The notes: a model not told the origin generated them from the sequence alone. DNA of 55,328 nt from Myroides odoratus DSM 2801 (GCF_000243275.1 NZ_CM001437.1:2033798-2089125), one strand, 5' to 3'; numbered from the stretch's first letter, positions 18,257 through 26,636 are shown. Made by a program: numbers and translations.

Positions 18257-18310
18257 TAGAAATTTTACGTCAAGTTCACGGGATTCAATTATTTAAAATC
18301 TTATTTTGTG

Positions 18311-20284
18311 ATGTCACAATCAAAATCGACGCATCTAGATCGCGTATCACTAGGCACACTATTAGTAACTTTAGGAATTATCTATGGGGATATTGGGACT
18401 TCGCCGCTGTATGTGATGAAAGCCATCATGGGGAAAGCCATTATTCAAGAAGAAGTTGTTTTAGGGGCTATCTCTTGTGTGTTTTGGACCTTAACGTTGC
18501 AAACCACAATTAAATATGTTTTTTTGACGCTAAAAGCGGATAACAATGGAGAAGGAGGAATCTTCTCGTTATTTACGTTAGTCAAAAAGCTAAAGAAACC
18601 TTGGTTGATTGTTCCTGCCATTATCGGTGGAAGTGCATTACTTGCCGACGGAATTATTACACCTCCGATTTCGATATCTTCTGCGGTAGAAGGACTTAAA
18701 ATTTATCAACCAGAATTAGCAACGATACCAATCGTGATTGGAATATTAGTTGGAATCTTCTTTATTCAACAGTTTGGAACCAAAACAATTGGACGATTCT
18801 TTGGTCCAATGATGATGATTTGGTTCTTGATGCTCGGTATTTTAGGTTTTAGCCATTTAATTGATAACCTAAGCGTGCTTAGAGCATTGAATCCGTATTA
18901 TGCTTTTCATTTGTTGACCATTCACTCGGAAGGTTATTTGGTGTTGGGATTTGTATTTCTATGTACAACTGGAGCCGAAGCATTATATAGTGATTTAGGT
19001 CATTGTGGAATAAAAAATATCCGCATCAGCTGGATGTTTGTCAAAACGATGTTGGTGTTGAGCTATTTTGGACAAGGAGCATTGCTTATTGAGCATGCTG
19101 GAAGTACCTTGATGGACTTATCTCCAAATTCTGAACAACCCGCAAACCCGTTTTATTTGGTGATGCCAGATTGGTTCTTGCCTTTTGGAATTGGAATTGC
19201 AACATTGGCTGCCGTTATTGCTTCTCAAGCTTTAATTAGTGGGTCGTTTACCTTGATTAATGAAGCCATTCGACTTAATCTATGGCCGAAGGTTCGCGTG
19301 AAATTTCCAACGAATATTAGAGGGCAACTTTATATCCCATCCATTAACTTCCTTTTATTTATTGGTTGTGTCTTCGTAGTGCTACACTTTAAAGAATCCG
19401 GAAATATGGAGGCAGCTTACGGTTTGGCGATTACCCTTTGTATGATCATGACGACCATCTTATTGGGGTATTTTATGGTGCTCAAACGTGTACCTTTGAT
19501 TATTATCATCTTGGTGGAAATTATCTACTTATCTATTGAGGTTTCATTCTTTATCTCCAACGTACAAAAATTCTCGCATGGAGGTTATGTAACGGTGATT
19601 ATCGCAGGTGTATTAGCTTCAGTTATGACGGTGAATTACTTGGGAAAAAAGATCAGACGCAATTATACGGATTTGGTGAATATCGTGGATTATCAAGATA
19701 TTTTGACCGATTTAAGTCAGGATCAAACCATGCCGAAATACGTGACAAACTTGGTGTATTTAACCAATGCTCATAATCCTTCAAAAATTGAATACAAAGC
19801 CATGTTCTCCATTATTAACCGCCGTCCAAAACGGGCGGATAACTATTGGTTTGTCCATGTAAATGTGGTTGATGAACCGTATAAATCAGAATATAAAGTC
19901 GTTAAATATGGCACACATCAAAATATACTGCGTATTGACTTTTACTTGGGATTCCGAAATGAACAACGCATCAATGTATTGATGAAACAAGTTGTAACGG
20001 AATTAATGCTGCAAGGCGAAATTGATATTACTACGCGTTATGAATCTCTACATAAAATTGATGCGATTGGCGATTTTGAGTATGTTCTAATTGAAAAAGA
20101 GCTGTCGTACGACAATGATTTACCAATGAAAGAGAAGATTATTCTCGATCTCTATGACTTCTTGAAAAAGATATCGTTATCAGAAGAAAAGGCTTTCGGT
20201 TTAGATAGTAGTGCCGTGAAAGTAGAGCGTTTTCCTTTGATTATTAATCCGATTGAAGATCTACCTTTGAAGCGTTTAGAATAA
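18311..20284 (+). CDS. kup: Kup-type potassium uptake protein
   Basis: The 657-residue protein carries the Kup signature GIIYGDIGTSPLYV near its start, about twelve hydrophobic membrane segments up to residue about 455, and a C-terminal cytoplasmic domain of about 200 residues. Members are proton-coupled potassium importers of the inner membrane. I chose ATG 18311 (MSQSKSTHLD); a GTG directly before it would add one residue. Transcribed alone, with a strong hairpin after the stop. Confidence 0.94.
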   Translation: MSQSKSTHLDRVSLGTLLVTLGIIYGDIGTSPLYVMKAIMGKAIIQEEVVLGAISCVFWTLTLQTTIKYVFLTLKADNNGEGGIFSLFTLVKKLKKPWLIVPAIIGGSALLADGIITPPISISSAVEGLKIYQPELATIPIVIGILVGIFFIQQFGTKTIGRFFGPMMMIWFLMLGILGFSHLIDNLSVLRALNPYYAFHLLTIHSEGYLVLGFVFLCTTGAEALYSDLGHCGIKNIRISWMFVKTMLVLSYFGQGALLIEHAGSTLMDLSPNSEQPANPFYLVMPDWFLPFGIGIATLAAVIASQALISGSFTLINEAIRLNLWPKVRVKFPTNIRGQLYIPSINFLLFIGCVFVVLHFKESGNMEAAYGLAITLCMIMTTILLGYFMVLKRVPLIIIILVEIIYLSIEVSFFISNVQKFSHGGYVTVIIAGVLASVMTVNYLGKKIRRNYTDLVNIVDYQDILTDLSQDQTMPKYVTNLVYLTNAHNPSKIEYKAMFSIINRRPKRADNYWFVHVNVVDEPYKSEYKVVKYGTHQNILRIDFYLGFRNEQRINVLMKQVVTELMLQGEIDITTRYESLHKIDAIGDFEYVLIEKELSYDNDLPMKEKIILDLYDFLKKISLSEEKAFGLDSSAVKVERFPLIINPIEDLPLKRLE

Positions 20285-20300
20285 AAAGGTATAATTTTAT

Positions 20301-20335
20301 AAAAGGCTGATGTATAGTAATATACATCAGCCTTT
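20301..20335 (+). terminator. Terminator-like hairpin after kup
   Basis: A perfect 15-base stem, AAAGGCTGATGTATA with TATACATCAGCCTTT, around GTAA. The following T tract is interrupted (CGCATTTT), so it may work as an mRNA 3' end protector as much as a terminator. Confidence 0.6.
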
Positions 20336-20348
20336 CGCATTTTAGTAT

Positions 20349-20377
20349 TTGTTTTTTAAATCAAAAGCGTATCTTTG
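20349..20377 (+). promoter_or_regulatory. Predicted promoter of the trhO-trhP unit
   Basis: TTG at 20349-20351, an 18-base spacer and TATCTTTG at 20370-20377. The trhO ATG lies 70 bases downstream. Confidence 0.65.
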
Positions 20378-20447
20378 CCCTTTGAAATTCTTCCATTTAG
20401 AATTTCACTTCGTTTTTTTATTTATTCTACACTTAAATTTATATAGC

Positions 20448-21806
20448 ATGCAACTGTATAACACATTAAGCGCAGAAGAAAGAGCAGAACTTATTGAACA
20501 AGCAGGAGAAAACCGCTTGACTTTGTCTTTCTATGCGTATGCCAAAATCGAAAACCCACAACAATTTAGAGATGATTTATTCCTAGCATGGGATGCGTTA
20601 GATGCCTTAGGCCGTACTTACGTAGCTCACGAAGGAATTAATGCACAGATGTCTGTACCAGCATCGAAATTTGAAGCGTTCCGCCAAACGTTGGAAGCGT
20701 ATGATTTCATGAAGGGCATTCGCTTAAATGTTGCGGTAGAACAAGACGATTTGTCTTTCTTAAAGCTAACAGTGAAGGTTAGAAATAAAATCGTTGCCGA
20801 CGGATTAAATGATGATACGTTTGATGTGACCAATAAAGGGATTCACTTAAGAGCCAAAGAATTTAATCAATTGTTAGAGGATCCTAACACCGTTGTGGTG
20901 GATTTCCGTAACCACTATGAAAGTGAAGTCGGTCATTTTGTGGGTGCTATTACACCTGATGTGGATACTTTCCGCGAATCATTACCAATCATCAAAGATC
21001 AATTAGAAGAAATCAAAGAGGAAAAAAACTTATTGATGTATTGTACTGGGGGGATTCGCTGTGAAAAAGCATCGGCTTACTTCAAACACCACGGATTCAA
21101 AAATGTTTACCAATTAGAAGGCGGTATTATTGAATATACCCGTCAGGTAAAAGATGAAGGGTTAGAAAGTAAATTCATCGGTAAAAACTTCGTATTTGAC
21201 CACCGTTTAGGGGAGCGTATTACAGATGATGTAATTGCCAATTGCCACCAATGCGGAAAACCTTGTGATGTACACGTAAACTGTGCCAATGAAGCGTGTC
21301 ACTTGTTGTTCATTCAATGTGACGAATGTGCAGAAAACATGCATGGTTGTTGTTCAACCGAATGTTTGGAGGTTATTCAATTGCCAGTTGAGGAACAAAA
21401 GAATTTGAGAAAAGGCGTTCAAAAAGGAAATTTAATTTTCAAAAAAGGACGTTCAGAATCGCTAAAATTCAAGAAGAATGTAGAAGGAGCAGCTGAAATT
21501 CAACCGGTAAAAGTGAGCACAGTGACTCAAATTCGCAAAAAGCAAGTAGAGCGCAAAGTGTTAGTTGGAACTGTTCAACACTATTTTACGAAAGCAAGTG
21601 TAGGTCAGTTTGAGATTGATAAAGCAGTACAGCTGGGAGATAAAATTGCCATTGTAGGGCCAACAACAGGAGATGAGCGTTTGGTTTTAGAGAAAATGTT
21701 GGTGAATGGGCAAGAGGTTACGGTAGCACAAACAGGGGACCGTATGACAATGGAACTAGGGTTCCGCGTGCGTAAAAACGACCAAATCTTTAAAATACTA
21801 GATTAA
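20448..21806 (+). CDS. trhO: tRNA U34 hydroxylase TrhO (rhodanese family) with an added U32-type C-terminal domain
   Basis: From ATG 20448 (MQLYNTLSAEE) the protein has 452 residues; E. coli TrhO (YceA) has about 350. The N-terminal acylphosphatase-like part (about 1-110; YVAHEGINAQMSVP), the rhodanese domain with active-site loop CTGGIRCEKASAY (about 200-212) and a Cys-rich segment (about 265-315) are all present. In E. coli TrhO makes 5-hydroxyuridine at tRNA position 34 using oxygen. Unusually, residues about 367-452 (KVLVGTVQHYFTKASVGQFE to the end) resemble the C-terminal domain of the next gene product, TrhP. The frame is open further upstream but that part overlaps the promoter. It lies 11 bases before trhP. 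Confidence 0.93.
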   Translation: MQLYNTLSAEERAELIEQAGENRLTLSFYAYAKIENPQQFRDDLFLAWDALDALGRTYVAHEGINAQMSVPASKFEAFRQTLEAYDFMKGIRLNVAVEQDDLSFLKLTVKVRNKIVADGLNDDTFDVTNKGIHLRAKEFNQLLEDPNTVVVDFRNHYESEVGHFVGAITPDVDTFRESLPIIKDQLEEIKEEKNLLMYCTGGIRCEKASAYFKHHGFKNVYQLEGGIIEYTRQVKDEGLESKFIGKNFVFDHRLGERITDDVIANCHQCGKPCDVHVNCANEACHLLFIQCDECAENMHGCCSTECLEVIQLPVEEQKNLRKGVQKGNLIFKKGRSESLKFKKNVEGAAEIQPVKVSTVTQIRKKQVERKVLVGTVQHYFTKASVGQFEIDKAVQLGDKIAIVGPTTGDERLVLEKMLVNGQEVTVAQTGDRMTMELGFRVRKNDQIFKILD

Positions 21807-21817
21807 ATATATAAGCT

Positions 21818-23062
21818 ATGACAGTTTCAGGAAGAGTTGAATTGATGGCTCCCGCTGGAAACTTCGAATCGTTGCAAGCTGCAATTGATAACGGAGCCGA
21901 TTCAGTGTATTTTGGAGTAGATCAATTGAATATGCGCGCACGTTCAACGGTGAATTTTTCAGTAGATGATTTACCCGAAATCGCCAGACGTTGTAAAGAG
22001 AAAAAGGTACGTACTTACTTGACATTAAACACGATTATTTACGATCATGATTTGTCTGTAGTAAAAACTTTGCTCAATAAAGCAAAAGAAGCGGATTTGA
22101 CAGCTGTAATTGCGTCAGATCAAGCCGTAATTGCCTCGGCTAGAGCGATTGGTTTAGAGGTACACATCTCTACGCAATTGAACGTGACCAATATTGAAAC
22201 TGTTAAGTTTTATAGTTTATTTGCTGATACCATTGTATTATCGCGTGAATTGAGTTTGCGCCAAGTGAAAAAAATTACAGAAGCCATTGAAAGAGAGCAG
22301 GTCAAAGGACCTTCTGGAAATTTAGTGGAGATTGAGATTTTTGGACATGGAGCTTTGTGTATGGCCGTTTCTGGAAAGTGTTATTTGAGCTTGCACTCGC
22401 ATAATTCATCTGCCAATCGCGGAGCATGCAAACAAAATTGCCGTAAAAAGTATACCGTTATCGATCAAGAAAGTGGATTTGAAATCGAGATTGACAACGA
22501 ATACATGATGTCACCGAAAGATTTATGTACGATTGACTTCTTGGATCAGGTGATTGATACGGGAATAAAAGTAGTGAAAATCGAAGGAAGAGGTAGAGCA
22601 CCAGAATATGTAGCAACAGTGATTCGCGCATATAGAGAAGCCATTGATGCGATTGCAGAAGGAACCTATAGCAAAGAAAAAGTTGCCGAATGGATGACTG
22701 CTTTAGAAACAGTATATAATCGCGGGTTTTGGAGTGGATACTATTTAGGACAGAAGTTAGGGGAGTGGAGTGATAATCCTGGAAGTAACGCCACACAGAA
22801 AAAAGTATATGTAGGGAAGGCTGCACATTACTTTCAAAAAGCGGCTATTGGTGAATTCAAAATCGAAGCCTATGACATTAAAGTTGGCGATCGTATTTTG
22901 ATTACAGGACCGAGTACTGGCGCACAAGAATTGACTATTGATGAACTATTTGTGAATGAACAAGCCACAGAAAAAGCCATCAAAGGAGATGATTGTACGA
23001 TTAAGTTACCCTTCCGCGTTCGCTTGTCTGATAAAATGTACAAAATTGTAACAACAGAATGA
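21818..23062 (+). CDS. trhP: U32-family tRNA hydroxylation protein TrhP (YegQ-like)
   Basis: The 414-residue protein begins ELMAPAGNFESLQAAIDNGA, typical of U32 'peptidases'. The Cys-bearing signature HGALCMAVSGKC, ANRGACKQNCRKKY and PKDLC (about 177-235) binds an iron-sulfur cluster in studied members. A C-terminal beta domain runs about 328-412. TrhP takes part in prephenate-dependent formation of 5-hydroxyuridine at tRNA U34, a route parallel to oxygen-dependent TrhO; no peptidase activity is expected. The stop overlaps the ferredoxin start by four bases (ATGA), implying translational coupling. Confidence 0.92.
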   Translation: MTVSGRVELMAPAGNFESLQAAIDNGADSVYFGVDQLNMRARSTVNFSVDDLPEIARRCKEKKVRTYLTLNTIIYDHDLSVVKTLLNKAKEADLTAVIASDQAVIASARAIGLEVHISTQLNVTNIETVKFYSLFADTIVLSRELSLRQVKKITEAIEREQVKGPSGNLVEIEIFGHGALCMAVSGKCYLSLHSHNSSANRGACKQNCRKKYTVIDQESGFEIEIDNEYMMSPKDLCTIDFLDQVIDTGIKVVKIEGRGRAPEYVATVIRAYREAIDAIAEGTYSKEKVAEWMTALETVYNRGFWSGYYLGQKLGEWSDNPGSNATQKKVYVGKAAHYFQKAAIGEFKIEAYDIKVGDRILITGPSTGAQELTIDELFVNEQATEKAIKGDDCTIKLPFRVRLSDKMYKIVTTE

Positions 23063-23289
23063 TTGTAATTACTTTACAGCGCGAGAAATGTATTGGATGC
23101 AATTACTGTGTTGAAGTTGCTCCACAGCAATTTCAAATGTCAAAGAAAGACGGTAAAACAGTATTGCTTAGAGCAGTCAATAATAAAGGATTTCACACCT
23201 TGAAATCACCAGACTATACCATTTTAGAAGCTTGTGAACAAGCAGAAAAAATATGTCCTGTACATATTATTAACGTCAAAGAAGTATAA
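23059..23289 (+). CDS. Small 4Fe-4S ferredoxin
   Basis: The 76-residue protein has CIGCNYC near residue 12 and a distant CP pair in EKICPVHII, the ligand set for a single [4Fe-4S] cluster. It has no signal peptide and should be a cytoplasmic electron carrier. It overlaps trhP by four bases, which suggests a dedicated role in reducing or maintaining the TrhP iron-sulfur centre. That role is inference. Confidence 0.88.
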   Translation: MIVITLQREKCIGCNYCVEVAPQQFQMSKKDGKTVLLRAVNNKGFHTLKSPDYTILEACEQAEKICPVHIINVKEV

Positions 23290-23291
23290 AA

Positions 23292-23645
23292 ATGAGAAAA
23301 ATATATTATTTGAGTTCTTGCGATACTTGTAAGCGAATTTTGGGACAAATGCCAAATTTGGATACATTCGAATTGCAGGATATCAAAAAAGAACCCGTTA
23401 CCGCTGCGCAACTACAAGCGCTTTATGCTGTGGTTGGGAGTTATGAAAAACTCTTCAATAAACGCGCACAGCTGTATAAGGCAAGAGGCTTAAAAGATCA
23501 AAATCTACAAGAGGAAGATTACAAAAATTTGATTCTAGAACAGTATACCTTTTTGAATCGACCTGTCATAGTGATTGACGAAGCTGTTTTTGTCGGAAAT
23601 AGCAAAAAAGTAGTAGAAGAAGCGATTGCGAAAGCAACAAAATAA
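23292..23645 (+). CDS. ArsC/Spx-family thioredoxin-fold protein
   Basis: The 117-residue protein starts with a thioredoxin-like strand and SSCDTCKR, the CX2C-type site of the ArsC/YffB/Spx family. NRPVIVIDEAVFVG near the end is the conserved cis-Pro region with a preceding Arg. Members include glutaredoxin-linked arsenate reductases and proteins of unknown redox role. There is no ars gene nearby. The start is two bases after the ferredoxin stop, so it is the last gene of the trhO-trhP-ferredoxin unit; a thiol redox role there is possible. Confidence 0.85.
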   Translation: MRKIYYLSSCDTCKRILGQMPNLDTFELQDIKKEPVTAAQLQALYAVVGSYEKLFNKRAQLYKARGLKDQNLQEEDYKNLILEQYTFLNRPVIVIDEAVFVGNSKKVVEEAIAKATK

Positions 23646-23649
23646 ATAA

Positions 23650-23680
23650 AAATCGAAGTGAGAGCTTCGATTTTTTTTAT
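23650..23680 (+). terminator. Terminator of the trhO-trhP unit
   Basis: AATCGAAG and CTTCGATT flank a six-base loop, followed by eight T. It starts just after the stop codon. Confidence 0.88.
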
Positions 23681-24027
23681 TTGTAATATACTGATATTTA
23701 GTGTATTGATTTTTTATTTGTATTTTTTTTTCAAAAATAAGTGACCAAATGTGTATTGTAGTGTCTTAATAATGAAAAAGGGAATAATTGCTATGAAGTT
23801 TTTCTGTTTTTAATAAGAAGAAAATTTACGCTATACTGGTTTGGATTTTTAATTGTTTATTAAGGGGTTCAATCAGAAAGAAGAGCCGGTATAGTTCTAT
23901 TAAAAAGGAAAAATTGCTATTGAAAAAGAACATTTTTATTTCATAATAGTAGGAAAGTTGGTAAATACTTAACATAGTTAAAGATTGGTTTGTTTTAAAA
24001 GTTACAGTTAAGTACAACGTTGGTTTT
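23681..24027. other. AT-rich gene-free stretch
   Basis: Very AT-rich with long T runs. A 63-codon minus-strand frame exists here, but it is low-complexity and has no recognisable domain, so I do not call a gene. It could hold a small RNA ending at the hairpin at 24028. Confidence 0.45.
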
Positions 24028-24058
24028 GAAAAAGGGAAGCATCTGCTTCCCTTTTTTT
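24028..24058. terminator. Orphan terminator hairpin with no gene before it
   Basis: AAAGGGAAGCA and TGCTTCCCTTT form a near-loopless stem with TTTTTTT after and an A run before. The nearest plus-strand gene already has its own terminator 350 bases upstream, and no minus-strand gene lies to the right. Confidence 0.7.
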
Positions 24059-24180
24059 ATGCGTATTCGCTTCATCTGTGATACCCTGCCATTGGTCTTG
24101 CCCTGCATCTTAATAGAAAGAAAAAGGATCACCTTGTAGTTTGACTAGGTGGCATCCCGCATGAATCTTCCTTGGTATTA

Positions 24181-24231
24181 CTTTGGAGTTTCTTTGTAGT
24201 TTTTGGGAGTTACCTTGGAGTTTCTTTGGAG
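24181..24231 (+). repeat. Short direct repeat, 32-base period
   Basis: CTTTGGAGTTTCTTTGTAG (24181-24199) recurs as CCTTGGAGTTTCTTTGGAG (24213-24231) with two mismatches. It borders the left arm of the inverted repeat. Confidence 0.7.
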
Positions 24232-24297
24232 TATACTTGGACAATCCTTCGACAAAACCACCTTTTTTCCTAGGAAACTCCAAGCATACTCCAAGGA
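24223..24297. repeat. Imperfect inverted repeat of about 18 bp
   Basis: TCTTTGGAGTATACTTGG (24223-24240) pairs with CCAAGCATACTCCAAGGA (24280-24297). There are one mismatch and one possible G-T pair, and 39 bases lie between the arms. The loop ends with GGAAACT, complementary to the AGTTTC left of the arm. Confidence 0.7.
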
Positions 24298-24331
24298 AGG
24301 TCGAAGAAAGGTATAGGTATCTATTATTTAA

Positions 24332-24473
24332 CCCCTAACTTATAACCCACAATCACACCCCACACCCCTTAACCCATAACCCACACCCCACACCCCATAA
24401 CTCCCAACCCATAACTCCCAACCCATAACCCACAACCCACAACTCCCAACCCCCAACCCATAACCCCCAACCC
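24332..24473 (+). repeat. C-rich telomere-like degenerate repeat (AACCCATAACCC type)
   Basis: About nineteen runs of three to five C, separated by two- to several-base spacers such as ATAA, ACAA, AACT and ACA, with no G in the tract. The minus strand is correspondingly a series of GGG runs and has strong G-quadruplex potential. It ends some 60 bases before the yicC promoter box. It is not a CRISPR array, since unit length and spacers are far too short. Confidence 0.85.
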
Positions 24474-24530
24474 ATTTTCCATATATTCATTTAATTTAAG
24501 TAGTTATCAGCTATTTATTTGAGTTTTTGT

Positions 24531-24538
24531 TACCTTTG
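24531..24538 (+). promoter_or_regulatory. Predicted -7 box for yicC-gmk-nadD
   Basis: TACCTTTG, 20 bases before the yicC start. No good TTG at 17-23 bases upstream. Confidence 0.5.
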
Positions 24539-24558
24539 CAGTCATTATCTTTTAGAAT

Positions 24559-25418
24559 ATGATACATTCAATGACTGGGTTTGGTAAAGCATGCTTACAA
24601 TTACCCACAAAAAAAATCACAATCGAAGTGAAGTCGCTTAATAGTAAGAATCTAGACTTAAACGTGCGTTTGCCGTTAAGCTATAGAGAAAAAGAGTTGA
24701 CTTTGCGCAATCAAATTGCTTTAGAGCTAGAACGTGGAAAAGTAGATTTCTCTTTGTTCTGCGAGATTACTGCAGAAGAAACATCGAGTAAAATCAACGC
24801 TCCAATCGTATTGGCGTACATTGAGCAAATGAAGGCGATTATACCGAATGCCGATGCAACAGAGTTGATGAAAATGGCCGTTCGTATGCCTGATGCATTG
24901 AAGGTAGAACGCAGTGATTTTGATGAAACAGAATGGAAAGAGATTGAGGTTGTAATCCAAGAAGCGATTCAAAGCATGAAAGCCTTCCGCGTAAGCGAAG
25001 GAAAGTCATTAGAGAATGATTTTAGAGCCCGTATAGCGAATATCTTCACTTATATGGATCAAGATCATTATTAGATAAAGAACGCATCGTAAGCGTAAAA
25101 GAACGCCTTCGTGCAAATCTATTGGAATTGCAATTAAATATTGACGAAAATAGATTTGAACAAGAGGTAATTTACTACTTAGAAAAACTGGATATCACAG
25201 AAGAAAAAGTGCGTTTATCCAAACACCTAGAATATTTCTTAGAAACCCTTGGGGGTACTGAAGCAAATGGACGTAAGTTAGGATTCATTGCACAAGAAAT
25301 GGGAAGGGAAATTAATACCATGGGTTCTAAATCCAACCATGCAGAAATGCAAAAGATTGTCGTAAAGATGAAAGACGAGTTGGAAAAAATCAAAGAACAG
25401 GTATTAAACGTATTATAA
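24559..25418 (+). pseudogene. yicC: yicC-family endoribonuclease gene, split by a one-base frameshift
   Basis: The first frame (24559-25074) gives the YicC N-terminus MIHSMTGFGKACLQ and continues to FRARIANIFTYMDQ before DHY-stop. The second frame, open from about 25065 to 25418, continues the family without a gap: SLLDKERIVSVKERLRANLL, then a domain with GGTEANGRKLGF and NTMGSKSNHAEM. One base missing after CAA at 25060-25062 (for instance GA? TCA TTA TTA GAT) explains the split. No ATG starts the second part and no slippery sequence is seen. Intact YicC proteins are about 290 residues and act as RNA endonucleases. It is either a real mutation or a sequencing error. It heads a yicC-gmk-nadD unit. 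Confidence 0.88.
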
Positions 25419-25436
25419 AGACAACACAAGCATAAG

Positions 25437-26006
25437 ATGAATAAAGGGAAATTAATCGTTTTTTCTGCTCCTTCGGGATCTGGGAAGACGACCATCGTAC
25501 GTCATTTATTAGAGCAAGGAGATTTAAATCTGGATTTCTCTATTTCTTGTACCTCACGTGAGGCGAGAACAGGAGAGGAGAATGGAAAAGATTATTACTT
25601 CATTTCTTTGGATGATTTTAAGAAGCACATTAAAAATGATGATTTCTTAGAGTGGGAAGAGGTATATCGCGATAATTTTTATGGTACACTAAAGGCGGAA
25701 GTTGAACGCATTTGGGCTTTGGGCAAAAATGTTATTTTTGACATTGATGTGGCTGGAGGATTGCGTATCAAACGCAAATTTCCTGATGAAACACTTGCTG
25801 TTTTTGTGAAACCACCAAGTATAGATGAGTTGAAAATCCGCTTGAAAAAGCGTTCGACAGAAAGTGAAGATAAAATCAATATGCGCATCGCTAAGGCTTC
25901 AGTAGAACTAGCAACTGCGCCTCAGTTTGATACCATTATTAAGAACTACGACTTGGATACAGCAAAAGAAGAAGCTTACCAATTGGTGCGTAACTTTGTA
26001 AAATAA
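25437..26006 (+). CDS. gmk: Guanylate kinase
   Basis: The 189-residue protein has P-loop SAPSGSGKTT (8-17), the GMP-binding signature region TSREARTGEENGKDYYF, and DIDVAGGLRIK. It phosphorylates GMP or dGMP with ATP to the diphosphates. It starts 18 bases after the yicC frame ends and six bases before nadD; this order is common in Bacteroidota. Confidence 0.97.
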   Translation: MNKGKLIVFSAPSGSGKTTIVRHLLEQGDLNLDFSISCTSREARTGEENGKDYYFISLDDFKKHIKNDDFLEWEEVYRDNFYGTLKAEVERIWALGKNVIFDIDVAGGLRIKRKFPDETLAVFVKPPSIDELKIRLKKRSTESEDKINMRIAKASVELATAPQFDTIIKNYDLDTAKEEAYQLVRNFVK

Positions 26007-26012
26007 GAGGAA

Positions 26013-26600
26013 ATGAAAATTGGTTTGTATTTCGGAACCTTTAATCCCGTACATATCGGACATATAGTGATTGCCAATCACTTGGTTCAATATACGGATT
26101 TAGATGAGGTTTGGATGGTGGTAACGCCCCATAATCCCCTAAAGAAAAAGAAGGGATTACTCGAAGACTTTCACCGTTTGCACATGGTCAATCTAGCTAC
26201 GGCAGATTACGACTATATTCGCCCATCTGATATTGAATTTACGTTGCCTCAGCCTAATTATACGACCAATACCATTGCCTATTTGCATGAGCGTTTTCCC
26301 AAACACGAGTTTGCCTTGATTATGGGAGAAGACAATTTAGATTCTTTACCAAAATGGAAGAATTACGAAGTATTGCTGGAGCAATATAAAATATACGTTT
26401 ACCCGCGTTTAGATCGCGATAGAGTAGAAGAAAGTCCGCTGATGCAACACCCGCATATTGTGAGAGTAGAAAATGCACCCGTGATGGAGATTTCCGCTAC
26501 TTTTATTCGAACAGCAATCAAAGAAGGAAAAAACGTACAACCACTAGTAGATAAAGAGGTGTGGAAATATATCGACCACAATCTGTTTTATAAAAAATAA
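26013..26600 (+). CDS. nadD: Nicotinate-nucleotide adenylyltransferase
   Basis: The 195-residue protein has GTFNPVHIGH (8-17), the (H/T)xGH nucleotidyltransferase motif, and ISATFIRTAIKEG near 160, the ISSTxIR motif. It joins ATP and nicotinate mononucleotide to deamido-NAD in cytoplasmic NAD synthesis. Last gene of the yicC unit, followed by a terminator. Confidence 0.96.
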   Translation: MKIGLYFGTFNPVHIGHIVIANHLVQYTDLDEVWMVVTPHNPLKKKKGLLEDFHRLHMVNLATADYDYIRPSDIEFTLPQPNYTTNTIAYLHERFPKHEFALIMGEDNLDSLPKWKNYEVLLEQYKIYVYPRLDRDRVEESPLMQHPHIVRVENAPVMEISATFIRTAIKEGKNVQPLVDKEVWKYIDHNLFYKK

Positions 26601-26609
26601 GAAAATTGG

Positions 26610-26636
26610 AAAAGGGCTGTTCAACAGCTCTTTTTC
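26610..26636 (+). terminator. Terminator after nadD
   Basis: AAAGGGCTGTT and AACAGCTCTTT arms with almost no loop, then a T run. Confidence 0.75.

Noticed and set aside
23292..23645. Arsenic resistance gene
   Set aside because: Only the fold and CX2C site are shared with ArsC; no ars genes are nearby and it is coupled to the trhO-trhP unit.
23826..24017. 63-residue minus-strand gene
   Set aside because: AT-rich low-complexity translation with no domain and no promoter evidence.
24332..24473. CRISPR array
   Set aside because: Spacers of two to seven bases and a degenerate unit exclude it; no cas genes.
25122..25418. Separate 98-residue gene
   Set aside because: It starts with TTG inside a frame already open upstream and reads as the C-terminal part of YicC; it is a frameshift product.
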